Assembly: GCA_022419385.1 (NCBI GenBank)
Contig: JAJUBI010000004.1
Coordinates: 62,001-126,000, forward strand
Reading direction: 5' to 3'
Length of the DNA: 64,000 bases
Source: Paraconiothyrium sp. Pb-2020
Taxonomy: Eukaryota > Ascomycota > Dothideomycetes > Pleosporales > Didymosphaeriaceae
The first letter of the stretch is position 1, and each line of letters begins with the position of its first letter. Below are positions 34,918 through 45,716 of the stretch, piece after piece. The notes below the pieces were generated by a model. The model was not told where the DNA came from. It worked only from the letters and a program-made list of their open reading frames with translations, and searched no databases. The translations under genes and the position numbers were made by a program.

Positions 34918-36940
34918 CTACTCGTCACTTGGTAAAGGCGGAAACAACGCGCCTGTATACTTCACGCCCAAGTCAATCTTCGGTGTTCCATAATGTAAAT
35001 CGCGTCCGACTGCGCAATATTCGAAGGTACGCCGTGTATCGTCTACGCCTAGCTGATCAAGCAGAGTCTTCGCCTTGTTCGGCATGTATGGCTGCAGGAG
35101 AATACCGACCATGCGCAAAGCTTCTGTGGCTAGGTACACAATTCTGTCCACCTCTTCGCCCGGCTCGCCGGGACCGTATACGGTAACCTTACTCCACGGC
35201 TCGGACATCTGCACATATTGGTTCGACTGAAAATTGTTAGGCAACAGCGGCGACAGGACGAATGCAACACTTACTGATCTGATGAAGGCCGCAATCAGGC
35301 GAGCCGCGCGACGGGGATCATGTGCATCGAGTGACTCTGCGACGTTCGATGCGAACGTTGACAGAGTGCTATAGAATCGGGACCCGGGGCCTTCGGCCCA
35401 CGCCGAAGCAGGCAAAGGGCCTATACGTTCAATTGCGCCTCGTACGCTCCATTTCTTCCCTCGTGTGATGCGTGACGCGAGATTGCCGACCTGAGCCCAT
35501 AAGAAATTGTTGTACAGCTTGATGATTTGAACATTGTCGTAATTGCCATCGTCTTGAATACCGCCGTCGTGCGCCAGGTAGTAGCGCAGCACATCTGGAC
35601 CAAACCGATCTAAAGCAAGAAAGGGATCAACGACTCGTCCGGTAGACTTGGACATCTTCGACCCCCCCAGAGTCCAATGTGCGTGGGTTAGTATTTTCTT
35701 CGGGAGTGGAAGGCCGAGGGCCATCAAAAACGCAGGCCAGTAGATGCAGTGAAAGCGGACAATGTCTTTGCCAATGACATGGCAGTCAGCTGGCCAGCCA
35801 CCAGCATTCTCCCGGCCAGGAGCCCACGGGTAACCGGCTTTTGTAACGTAGTTCATGAGCGCATCGAGCCAGACATATATGGTTTGCGAGTTATCCTGGG
35901 GAACGCGGATGCCCCACGCAAGCCGATCTGCGGGACGCGAGATGGACAAGTCCTCTAGACCCGATTCAACGGCTTGCACGACGTCTTTCATCCGATGTGC
36001 GGGCGTGATCCACTCTGGATTCTCCCTGTAGAACTGTAGGAGCGGTTCGCGGAATTCAGTGAGTCGGAAGTGGTAGTTCTCTTCCGAAGACCACTCGACT
36101 TCACTACCAGTCTCGACCGACGTCTTGCATGGAATCAGCACGTGGAACACACAAAGGTCCAGCAAGAGTACGAACCATAATCTTCCGGCCAGTTGGCGGA
36201 TCAAGGCCCGGCTGCACTGCCGACTGGGGGTAAAAGGCCTCATCAGTCACAGAATACCATCCTTCATGCTTCTTGGTGTATATAAGACCCTTCTCTTGAA
36301 GCAAGAACTGCTAACCATCAGCCTGTCTGCGGGCAGCGGAAGCATGTGTTGGCGCGTACCCATGCATATGCGACGGCGTCCTTGTGATCCGAGTCTGTCG
36401 TGCGCACGAAGTGGTCGTTGGATATGAGGGCCTTCGCGGCCAGCTCCTTAAAGATGGCGGCGCCCTTGTCGCAGAATAGCTTGGGCTCGATGCCGGCTTT
36501 CGCTGACGCGCGCTGGACCTGCTGGCTGTCAACGCCCAGAGGCACAGAACCGCGTGCGGAGGCGACCGACCTTCAAGCCGTGCTCGTCCGTCCCCGTGCA
36601 CATGAGCGCCGTCTCCCCCTTGAGCACCCGCCATCGCTTGAGGATGTCCGTCAGCACCAGCGTGTAGAGGTGGCCGACGTGGGGGGCTGTTGGGCAGTGT
36701 TAGCCACCGTCCGGGCTAAGCAGTGTACGAGGGAGCATGCGAACCAGCATTGACGTAGAAGATGGGCGTGGTGATGTAGTATGGCTTCCGGTCGGGAGCC
36801 GACTGCAACGCGAGCGGGCGGTTGGGCGTGCTGCGCGCCAGGCGGGAGCAGGAGCTGCATGTCCACAGCCGTGGGCGAGACTGCCGCGTCCAGACGCTCC
36901 GAGGCGTAGACGCCGTCGCACTGACGAAGCGTGCGCGCAT
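34918..36940 (-). CDS. msm1: Mitochondrial methionyl-tRNA synthetase
   Basis: Charges mitochondrial tRNA-Met. Six exons, 36940-36745, 36686-36571, 36518-36360, 36307-36176, 36123-35275 and 35226-34918, give 586 aa. The first 50 or so residues are rich in Arg, Ser and Ala with almost no acid, a good mitochondrial presequence (MRARFVSATASTPRS). YYITTPIFYVNAAPHVGHLYT holds the class I HIGH motif as HVGH, split by an intron. KMSKS is present at about 357-361. The length and absence of a C-terminal tRNA-binding extension fit the mitochondrial and not the cytosolic enzyme. The first intron has a weak donor (GTTCGC) but is required to join N-A to A-P-H-V-G-H. Intron sizes are 48-58 nt. Divergent from the pheromone precursor gene, 961 nt away. 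Confidence 0.94.
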
Positions 36941-37901
36941 TGTTCCACTGTGCGTCTCGCGCACTCGAGCTTGAGCTTGAGCTCTCCGAGGACGAGCGTC
37001 TTCGGAAACCTTGGAAATACGTGCGCACGTGACCTGAGGACGGACCACGCTGCTGACTCAGTCGCTACCGCGCTCGACTTCGCGCACACGTTCACCCATG
37101 CTTGACACCTGCACGTCAGGCGCCACGATCTACTACGCATCGAGAAAGAGATATATTGTGGGTCAGACGTTCTGTATGCCATGGGCTATTGTAGCGCGCG
37201 AAGCTGGCCGTCGGCGACCCTTGGGTTTCCGTACACACCGCCGTGCAGTAATAGTCCTGACCTTGCCCGAATCCTGCCGTTAAGCTCTCGACTTCACAGA
37301 TCACAATAGCGGTCCCGTCGAGAATCTTTCAACCGAGCTGTCGGGATGGAATGGGCGTATGGCGGCTTTCTCGCCGCCAAGACACAACCTCTAAGGTCTA
37401 TTCAGGTACAAAAAAGGTAACCCTCCATGGTTCACCTTCAATAAGCTCTCACCCGCTTCGACGCCATCGACCCTCCTAGCCAATGCTCGTGGCAAGTCAT
37501 ATATTTCCCTGCTGGTGGCGACCACTCGAATCGACTGAACGGCAAGCCTCTATGAGAAGCTGCCGCGGCCAGGCCCAGGATGCTAGTTCAAGAGAACCTG
37601 TCGGCTACCAGCGAAAGTAAACTCTCAATAGGACCTCAATAGAAGCATGGGCCACGTGCAACCACCTACCGCCTTCATTCACCCGCATGTCCACCTGCTC
37701 TTTATTGATGTCTACTGGGCGTATAGGGATTCATGTAACGGGTTAGGCTCCAACCATGTATTCGAAGCAAGCAAGTCTTCTGGAAACATAAATACCCAAC
37801 GACCCCAAGCATCTAAAGCCCGACATCGACATCAACTCTAGTCCTTCGCAAGTCGACGCATCTCCAACTACCCCGCTCATTCAGTCCATACAATCATCAC
37901 C
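36941..37901. promoter_or_regulatory. Divergent promoter, MSM1 / pheromone precursor
   Basis: 961 nt. A CACGTG hexamer lies near 37651. A TATA-like CATAAATA occurs about 110 nt before the precursor start codon. No convincing Ste12-type TGAAACA site was seen by eye. Confidence 0.5.
37787..37794 (+). promoter_or_regulatory. TATA-like element upstream of pheromone precursor
   Basis: CATAAATA about 110 nt upstream of the start codon, with a pyrimidine/CAA-rich leader between. Position and sequence suit a TATA box of a strongly regulated gene; by inspection only. Confidence 0.4.
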
Positions 37902-38564
37902 ATGAAGTTCACGACCGCCATTGCGGCCGCCATCCTCGGCACGGCCGTCTATGGTGCGGCCCTCCCGGACCCCAACTGCCGTTTCCCAGGCATGCCATGC
38001 TCACGCAGTGCTGTGGCTGAGGCTGATCCCGCCTGGCACTCTGGCTTCCGCAGGTAAGGAAGGTACTGTGCGATATAGTAGGCAGGTTCGCTAACGGTAC
38101 AGGCTGCCTGGACAACCCATTGGAAAGCGTGAAGCTGAGCCTGAGGCTGAGCCTGAGGCCGACCCCAACTGCCGTTTCCCAGGCATGCCATGCTCACGCA
38201 GTGCTGAGCCTGAGGCCGAGGCCGAGGCTGATCCTGCCTGGCACTCTGGCTTCCGTAGGTTAGTGATGTGTAATATGATATAAGAGGGATATCGCTAACA
38301 ATGGATGTAGGCTGCCTGGCCAGCCGATTGGAAAGCGTGAAGCTGAGGCTGAAGCCGAGCCAGAGGCCGAGGCTGATCCTGCCTGGCACTCTGGCTTCCG
38401 CAGGTTAGTGATGTGCAGTACGATATAAGAGTGATATCGCTAACAATGGATGTAGGCTGCCTGGCCAGCCGATTGGAAAGCGCGAAGCTGAGGCTGAAGC
38501 CGAGCCAGAGGCCGAGCCAGAGGCGGACCCAAACTGTCGCTTCCCCGGTATGCCTTGCTCTTAA
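37902..38564 (+). CDS. Alpha-factor-like pheromone precursor with two alternating peptides
   Basis: Four exons, 37902-38053, 38103-38258, 38311-38403 and 38456-38564, give 169 aa; all introns are phase 2. Residues 1-18 are a signal peptide. Peptide B (NCRFPGMPCS) occurs at 25-34, 73-82 and 160-169. Peptide A (AWHSGFRRLPGQPIG) occurs at 44-58, 96-110 and 127-141, each time followed by KR. All spacers are X-Ala/X-Pro dipeptides (EA, EP, DP, SA, VA) in register. This is the plan for Kex2 cleavage, Ste13-type trimming and Kex1 C-terminal trimming. B has the C-x3-G-x-P-C spacing of Pezizomycotina alpha-pheromones. A shares WH, PGQP and a hydrophobic end with yeast alpha-factor. The last copy of B ends exactly at the stop. 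The role as mating pheromone is inferred; another Kex2-processed repeat peptide (KEP) is the alternative. Confidence 0.85.
38103..38455 (+). repeat. Duplicated exon-intron unit inside the pheromone gene
   Basis: Exon 2 + intron 2 (38103-38310) and exon 3 + intron 3 (38311-38455) are copies of one unit beginning GCTGCCTGG and ending in the intron acceptor GATGTAG. The two introns are both 52 nt and differ at about four positions. Intron 1 (38054-38102, 49 nt) is a diverged relative sharing GCGATATA and CGCTAAC. The exons are 156 and 93 nt, multiples of three, with phase-2 introns on both sides. Confidence 0.9.
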
Positions 38565-40236
38565 AGCATCTCTTTTGAGCTTTTGCGTAGGGTCGGAACG
38601 ATGTGGACCAACTTTCGGTGACTTCCATTCCAAATTCACTTCTACTCAGACTCGACGCTATCGGACCGCCTACATCGACTTCCGGAACCTGCTACTTCTC
38701 GAGCAACAACATGCTTGTACATATTGAGAAAGATTCTGCGTAACTTTATTTATCTTACACATTGGCTCGCTGTACGTCCGTTCGCGGTTTGAGGCGGACG
38801 CGAGCAGACTGGCTCCCGTATGCTATCACAGAAGCGCACAGCAGTGGTTGAGTTCGGCGGGAAAGAAAGCTGGTCTTTTGCTATCATTTGTGGATACATC
38901 CTTATAGGTCAATCAATCAAGGCATTCACACATCGAACTATTCACGTGCTTCTGCTGTTGCGGCTGGTCTTAGTTAACTCGTAACCAAATTTGAAATTGA
39001 GGCGCTTTATCAATAACTTCGTCGATGCCCCGGATAGCTCCTAAGCTTCTATCTCACTGTGCACACCGAACAGATCCACATCTGGTCATCACTCCTGAGA
39101 ATGAAATTCAGCAGGTAGGTTTCTGACAGCACAAGTTTAGGCGAGAGTGTCGGGGAACCGCTATCGATGCAACGTATTCCAGGTTCGCTTAATTTGCATA
39201 CGAAGAGTACGCAAGTCTGCCTATGTAGGGTATCTCGAATAGAAGTTGCTGGCTTACTAGAGACACTGCATAATTCGAGTTCTGAACCCGTATAAAGCGA
39301 ACCGGTAGCGTCAAACGTTCCCACGATGCACAGGAACGCAAGCGTCCTAGTTTTAAAGCGAGTCCACCACGCAACATTCTAGACTCTGAGTGTGACCAAA
39401 AGCGCATCGCACCTTGATAGTAACGAACCCAGAATGACAGAGCCATAAAGACGCACGCGCAAGCTAAAAGGCAGGTTTAGACCGTCATATGAGAGGATAT
39501 AGCATAACATGACTCTATACCGCTTTGGACACTGAAGACCGCGTTTCGGTTCGAGCAAATGAAGACGAGCGCATGCTGCAGTATTGTGCACGAAAACACA
39601 TCCTCTCATGCTGGACCATGCTAGTAATGATATATCCCAGACCATAGCCACCTTTACACGGCGACTCTCAGTGTGTAAGGTGAAGAGCACAAATTAAGCA
39701 CATTTTCTGGCAAGCGAACTCACACAAGAGTTGCAAATGCAGTGTTCAATGTTCGTTTTATGTCATTTCGTTTCATAACCAGCTGCAAAGCAAACCGCGC
39801 CCCTGTGTAAAGCGGTGCATACAGACGACTCGCATTAACAATGTAGTCCAATGCTCCTGCGCTCCCACCTTTGCACGTTTCCAAGCTCCCAAACCTAAGA
39901 AAGAATTGCACGCTTTCCCACGAACCTTGCGGCCCAGCCTTAGTCTTAATATATGCATAGAGTCAAATTATGCCGTTACGAAGGTGACAGAGAGGAGAGT
40001 GCGAACGAGCTCACTTGGAGTTCAAGCAAAGAAATCGTCCGCAGGGGTATAGAAGTAGTCGACAGTTTTCCTTCAAGGTAGAAGTGATGGGGTATTGATG
40101 TCATAAAAGCAGAAATAGACGATCGCTAACACGCTCGCAGGAAGCAAATTATGGAATGAAGGCAAGAGAGAAGAAAAACTTTGGGAATGCTTCGCGCGTT
40201 TGTCTGGGCGTTGCAGAGAAAGGGGCGATGTAGAGT
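38565..40236. other. Intergenic region, no gene recognised
   Basis: 1.67 kb between convergent genes, of lower GC around 38.9-40.2 kb. Minus-strand frames of about 60-100 codons near 39.0-39.96 kb show no signal peptide, repeats or family motifs. Contains both 3' UTRs. Confidence 0.4.
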
Positions 40237-42754
40237 CTAGACAGCAGCACCGTTGATAACGACAGCGTAGCCGTCACTCTTGGCCTTCAGTGCTTTCGCT
40301 AGCATGAGCTCGCGCATCCAGTCAATGCGGCCGTCGCGCGACGTGACGGCAAAATGGTGGACTTTGCCACTGGGCAGCACCTTTTTGATCTCGCCCTTGC
40401 CGGGCGCCGTGGGCACGAGCTGGAACTCAAAGGCAGCGGGGACGCCATTTTTATCCTTGTGCCCAGAGGTGAGCTTCAACGCACGGAGTTTGGCAGAGAG
40501 CTTATTCGATGCAAGCGACGAGCAAGCGACAGCGTAGTCGTCGACGTCGATGGTCTGCAGTGCGGACGAAGAGGGGAGCTCGTTCGCATGCATGGCAAGC
40601 GTTGTGCCCTGCAGGCGAAAGTGGTGGTCCTGCCATTCATGGCGGAGCAACTTGGTGCGCCGCTTCTTCATCCAGCCGTAGTGATTCACGCCGTTGTAAG
40701 CGATCCCTCCCTTGAAAGGGCCGCGCTCTGGTCTCGCCGTCGAAGTGGGATCAGACACTGGACTGTCTTCGCCGGAGAACTGCGTCTCATTCAAGGTGTC
40801 AGAGTCTCCGTCGGACGGACCCGTTGGGCTGAACACTTGGTCTTCGTTAAGCGCCGGGAGAGGCAATGAGGGTCGGCGCCAGTCGACTCGTGACCCCACT
40901 CGCTGCACCGGGTCTCTGTACTGCATATTGGGTGGCACCGATTGGCTTGTGTCACGTGAAACGGGCCCTGCTGGAACGGCTGTTACTGGAGCATCCATCT
41001 CGGAGAATGGCGTGCCGAATCGGTAGACGCCACCTGGGGACGCTGTCCTGCATGGCGAGAAAGCGGTATCTGGTGCTACCTGAGGACTAGCGTGAACAGC
41101 GCTACGAGGGGCGTTACATTGAGGCCCCGCGGACATGGAGCGAGGAGGCGGGATGCTGAGCTTAGGGAGGGTCTTCAGATTGAAGTGGGGTGCAGGGGTG
41201 AATTCTGGAGGATGGAGGGCGGGATTGGGAAGTTCGAATGAAGTAGATGTATGTGCTGATGTAGACGTTGAGAAAGCTGAACGCTGCTGGTAATAATGGT
41301 AGGGTTGTACGGTTGACGGGCGAGGGGGAAACATGTCCACCGGTGGTGTTGGGGGAGCCTCGATAGGCGTTGCTGTGGCGTATGGCTGTTGAACACCTTG
41401 TAGGGTGAGGAACTGACGTACGTTGTCTTGCGGATCGCGCGACGTCAATGCCCGCAGCGTATCTTCCTTCAAGTCAAACTCGGGCAGCTGGCCGGGTCCG
41501 AGCAGATCAGAAGATGCTACCACAGACGGAATGGCGTCTGAAGTCGGACGGTAGACAGATTCCACTGCACGGGCTGCAGTATCTGCATTGCCGGGATCTC
41601 CAGCAATGAATATGTGTCCACCGTTCTCAGGTGAGATTGGGAAGCCGTGCTCTTCCTGGAGTCTCGCAAGCTGTCTCTGCTGTTTCCTCCATTTAGCACA
41701 GCGCTCACCCTTGGCGCATTTGTGAGGCTTTGGCAGTAGCTGCTCAATGGCCACGATGGACACAGACTCAGCTGGTGTGATGACATCGTCGCCGGCGTTG
41801 CGGTGTCGCCGACCCCTTCGTCTGCGGCCACCTCCTGGGGTAATTGGCGTCTTCGCATCGTCGCCGTCGCATTCAACGCCCCGAGACTTGTCGCGATGGC
41901 GTCGCTCCCTATTTTTGCTCTTTGATCTCTGTCTCGCTCCTGTGCAGGGCCGCTCGGTGTCTTCGAAGGGAGTCGGTACTGCAGCCACGGGTGAAATGAG
42001 CCCCTCGGATGTCCGCAGCGAATCGATTTGATTCCACAGCTCGTGGCGTTTGCCAAAAGATTGAATCTCCAGCTCCTTCAGATCATCGAACTGTAGGTCA
42101 AGTAAGACTGCTCCGGTGATGTCGTGAGCCTCGAACCGGTCGATGATATCGTCTTCAAAACCGTTCTGGTACATCCAAGTCGCGACCTCTTGAGAGGTCC
42201 ATGCGCGCACTTCTGCGCTATCCAGGTGAGCAACAGCCGAGGCAATGTTGTTGTACTCTCTCCTTGGGACGACCGTCTCTGGGGTCGCTTCTCGGAAGGA
42301 GGTCTGGATGCGAGAATGAGGCTCTTTGGGGAACAGAGGGGACAGCTGCAGAGCGAAATCGAAATCGCCCGAAGACTGGGAAGAGCGAAACAGATGGGGG
42401 CCTCTCGGGCCCTCTACGGCCTTGGGAAGGTACCATTCCGCAAATTGGGGTCGGATCTCGTCTCTTGGTGTTTGTACCTCCTCGAATGTGGAGATGGTGG
42501 TCTGGCTTTTGCGGTTGTCGTTCTGCTGGCTGTTAGAATGCGTTTAGAACAGATTGGGGTGGACAAGTTACCGAAGAGCGGAGGCTGTACTCCTCGAAAT
42601 CGCTCGAATCATCTTCAATGTCGGTATATGCTTCGCTGATGTGGGAAACGGGTCGCTCCAGCGAAGTCCGCGCAGATACGGGGCCGATGAAGAGCGATGG
42701 CGACTTGCCGCGCTCGAACATCTCGCTCGGTTCCAGCGGGGTGATGGGCGTCAT
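40237..42754 (-). CDS. SAM and PH domain protein (Boi-like polarity protein)
   Basis: Two exons, 42754-42572 and 42525-40237, give 823 aa. A SAM domain lies at about 167-230 (WTSQEVATWMYQNGFEDDII, AVLLDLQFDDLKELEI). A C-terminal PH domain spans about 673-805 (HYGWMKKRRTKLLRHEWQDH with terminal WMRELMLAKALKAK). Between them are a Lys/Arg-rich stretch (KSKNRERRHRDKSRG), a short Cys motif (HKCAKGERCAKWRKQQRQ) and Pro/Ser-rich disorder. The SAM-then-PH order matches the Boi1/Boi2 family of bud-site and exocytosis scaffolds, minus the SH3 domain, which I do not see. The start MTPITPLEPSEMFERGKSPSLF is conserved in appearance with relatives. The intron acceptor is a tandem CAGCAG, so two isoforms differing by one Gln are possible. 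Confidence 0.82.
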
Positions 42755-45659
42755 GGCCTGCTACATGAGGGTCAGACAGAGGGGCGGACGGAGCACTGGG
42801 AGAATGTGCGTACCATGGTGATTATCGATCTTGCACAAGGTCACTGTCGGAGGACTGCGCTCTGGTGGGCTCTATCTGGGGCTCCGGGTGGATAATGCGA
42901 CCATGGTATGCGCAGGAATGGGGCACAGCTGTCGAGGATCGGAGAAGGCCCTACGGGTGGAGGGCACTTGGTAGACTTAATGTAGAAGCTCCCTGAGGTG
43001 TTGCAGGAGGGGGAGACGATGGTTCGACTTGGTGGATATGGTGCCTGCAGAGACAGCACAGTGCGAGCTTCTTCCATCCAGTGAGGGCTTCGCGTGGCAG
43101 ACAGGGCCGGGGGCGGCGGGCCAATGGGGGCGCGAAGGGCTCCCGCCGGCATGCAGCGAGGTGAAATGGGCGCTTACACAGGGACGTTGAGAGGGCTTTG
43201 GGGCGCCATTTGCTGAGGAGCCTCTGCGAAATGCGGCTAATGGCACCCGTTCGGGCGGCGGGCCCCTACATGGAGGAGCGAGAGGTCCACTCGTCGTCGC
43301 TTCGGCTCGAGAGGCTGGTGCCCGTCGCGGTGCCAGAGGGTAGCGCGTGTGCGACGGCTCCCTCGGCGCAGATCTGGCTTGTCACCGCCAGCGCGTTCGC
43401 ATGCGACGCCGGCCGCGTGCTGCGCAGTGCGGAGCAGCCCTCGCCCACGCGGTGCGGAACATACAGGGCGGTGGCGCCCAATCTTGCACAGTGACAGAGC
43501 CCAAGTCGCTCGGTCAAGTGACGAGCATGGCCAGCCACCCTGCACCGATCAAATATTGGAACATGTTGTATCGCAAGGGTGCGCGGGAGGCCGTCCACGC
43601 TGCCGACGGCTCTGCACGCCACGCGGGCCTCGGCGACGCATTCCGTCATGGCCGTCCCAAAGCCCACGGCTGCTTCTCGTGCTCGTCGTCGTAGAACCCA
43701 CATAAAACACGCCGCCGGCCGTGCAACCGCGACTCACCAGCGCCCGCCGCGTGTCTGGAGCCTCCGCAGACCGCTCTTCCTCGCCCCAGGGAGGCCAGCG
43801 ACCCTGTGCGACGCCGGTGTTGCGAGGAGTCTGCCCGCGAGCCAACGGCCGTCGAGAACAGCGCCAACCGCGAGCTCACATGACCGCTCCTCGATGCGGG
43901 CTCGAGCGCTGTGCTATCTCGTGCGCCGCCGCTCCACCGTCGACTCGTCGAGACGGGGTGCCAGAGGCGAATCAGGCCGTGTACAGGCCGTGTACATGGC
44001 CTCCGACGGTGCTCGCCAGCCGTTAGCCTGCGTGCATGACCGATGACTGGCACGCTGCTGTCCAGGAAAGAAGAGGACAGCAAGATGCGCGCGGTCAGGT
44101 GAGCTCCGTACGCGTAGAGCAGCCAGCCAAGTACCTGCTACAAGAGGCCCGTCCGCGGGGCCATCAAGTATTGACTGCAGCCGCCGGTACCCAATCGCCG
44201 CCCGCACACGTCCGAACGGGACACTGGTGCAGCCCGCCAAGGCCCCATCCCAGACGGGCTAATTATGGGATTTTTATTTTCAGCTAATTAGCCTGAAGGG
44301 GCTATCGCGGGTGCCTTCAGAGCGAGACGGCTGCACGAAATCCAACCGACGTGGCCCCTGCCTCCGCCCACCTTGTTGCACGGTTGATGGCCAACACGAT
44401 TGGATGGCACGCTGGGTTAATCTAAAGCTTGTCATGCAAAATTCGGCTCCGTCGACATGCCTCGTACCACTCATCCTGCACTCTCGCGCAAACATGGCCA
44501 CGGTGCCTTTCATCCCGTCGCTTCTCCATGTCGCACCCTGGTCCAGCCACGTCGTACCGTCTCCCACTCGCCGAGAGAGCTCGTCCTCGACCGACCTCCC
44601 CTTTTTGGTACACCATGCCACCAGCTCGTCGTTGGACAGCATCACGGCATCGAATCAGTCGCCATCGAATCAGTCGCCATCTGCAGCGGAAGCGTGCGAC
44701 GAATCCAGTGGCCGACTGGAGAGTGCACAGGCATGCTGCCAGCGACGACCCATTACACGTGGGCTGCGAGCAGCGGCCGTGCTGTACTCTGCCATCACGA
44801 ACGTACAACATCACGAGCGCTGCGAATCCTTCGTAGCGTAAGCCCAAGCGGACTTCATGCTTCAGTCCCAGTACACTGGGTTCCGATTGCTCACAAATGC
44901 AGCACCCAGATATGCGCTTGGCACTATTGGAGCTTCGTGGATCCACGCCTGGTCAGAGCGAGCAGTAACGTTCTCGGGCCGGCCAGTTATCGCATCCGCT
45001 GCAAGTGTTCGATCTGCTCTCGGATGCACTGTTCAATTGTGCTGGGGGTGGGCACGGGAAGGGGCCAAAAGGTAAAAGTCCCGCCTAGCAGCCTTACTCT
45101 GAATCTGCCCGAAATGGGTCATTTAGGGCTAAAAAAGCCATGCGGGGTCCGCTTTCCTCCATGTGGCCCCCTCCCGGCGTGCACAGAGTGGGATGAGGTC
45201 CGAGCTGGCGGGTAAAATGGGAGCAAAAATAGCTGGACCCACTCGCAAATGCCCCTAATACCAACCTCATCTGCGGGTAACCACCAACTGACCAATCACC
45301 GCCACATGTCCTTCACACGACATGTAGTTCACTCTCTCGTCCCGTTGGAGGATCCCATTTGACCGCCTGGCCAGCTCCAAGAATAGATTCGGTTGATTTT
45401 GCTATCATTGTACTGCTTGTGGCACTCTTATGGTACATAACCTTCATCCTCCTTCTCCAGAAAAGGTAGACGTCCATAATTTGCTCGCGCTCCTCTCACT
45501 TCGAAGCTGGCTTCGAAATATCAATCTTTAATTAAGAGCATCCCTGGTCGAGCTTTGCTAGCCTGTCCCTTACGATCCCTCCCGCTGCGCGCCGCGTTAG
45601 TCCTTATTGCCGCATTGTTTACTAGCCTTTCATAAACCACCGTACTGGACCCGAAGTAC
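42755..45659. other. 2.9-kb upstream region of pro1, no gene recognised
   Basis: Between the divergent SAM-PH and PRO1 genes. From 43.1 to about 45.1 kb it is GC-rich and full of overlapping open frames on both strands (the longest about 250 codons). None has a plausible start context, exon pattern or familiar sequence. Small direct repeats occur: a 15-nt unit containing GAATCAGTCGCCATC twice near 44650-44690, and CAGGCCGTGTA twice near 43974-44000. From 45.2 to 45.6 kb the sequence turns AT-richer and pyrimidine-rich, as expected for the PRO1 promoter and leader. Confidence 0.4.
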
Positions 45660-45716
45660 ATGAGCTGTCCATGTCCTCCTCTTCAGCGCCCTCGTCCGCT
45701 GCCAAACAGTCTGTAA
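45660..45716 (+). promoter_or_regulatory. Upstream ORF overlapping the pro1 start
   Basis: An 18-codon ORF whose ATG lies 11 nt before the first PRO1 start codon, in another frame. It ends TAA at 45714-45716, two nt before an in-frame PRO1 ATG (45719) in strong context (ACCATGG). Such an arrangement can limit translation or force use of the second start. Confidence 0.65.

Noticed and set aside
37902..38564. Dikaritin-type RiPP precursor (ustiloxin/phomopsin-like) as the identity of the repeat gene
   Set aside because: KR-separated repeats fit, but the cores lack the usual Tyr-x-x-Gly-type motif and no UstY-like oxidase or tailoring gene is nearby. Pheromone-like features fit better.
39049..39960. 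Minus-strand frames of 60-100 codons between the pheromone and SAM-PH genes
   Set aside because: Short, mutually overlapping and without motif or plausible splicing.
43237..45215. Long frames on both strands upstream of pro1, including a 252-codon plus-strand frame
   Set aside because: They overlap one another in several phases, with no conserved motif, signal peptide or splice pattern.
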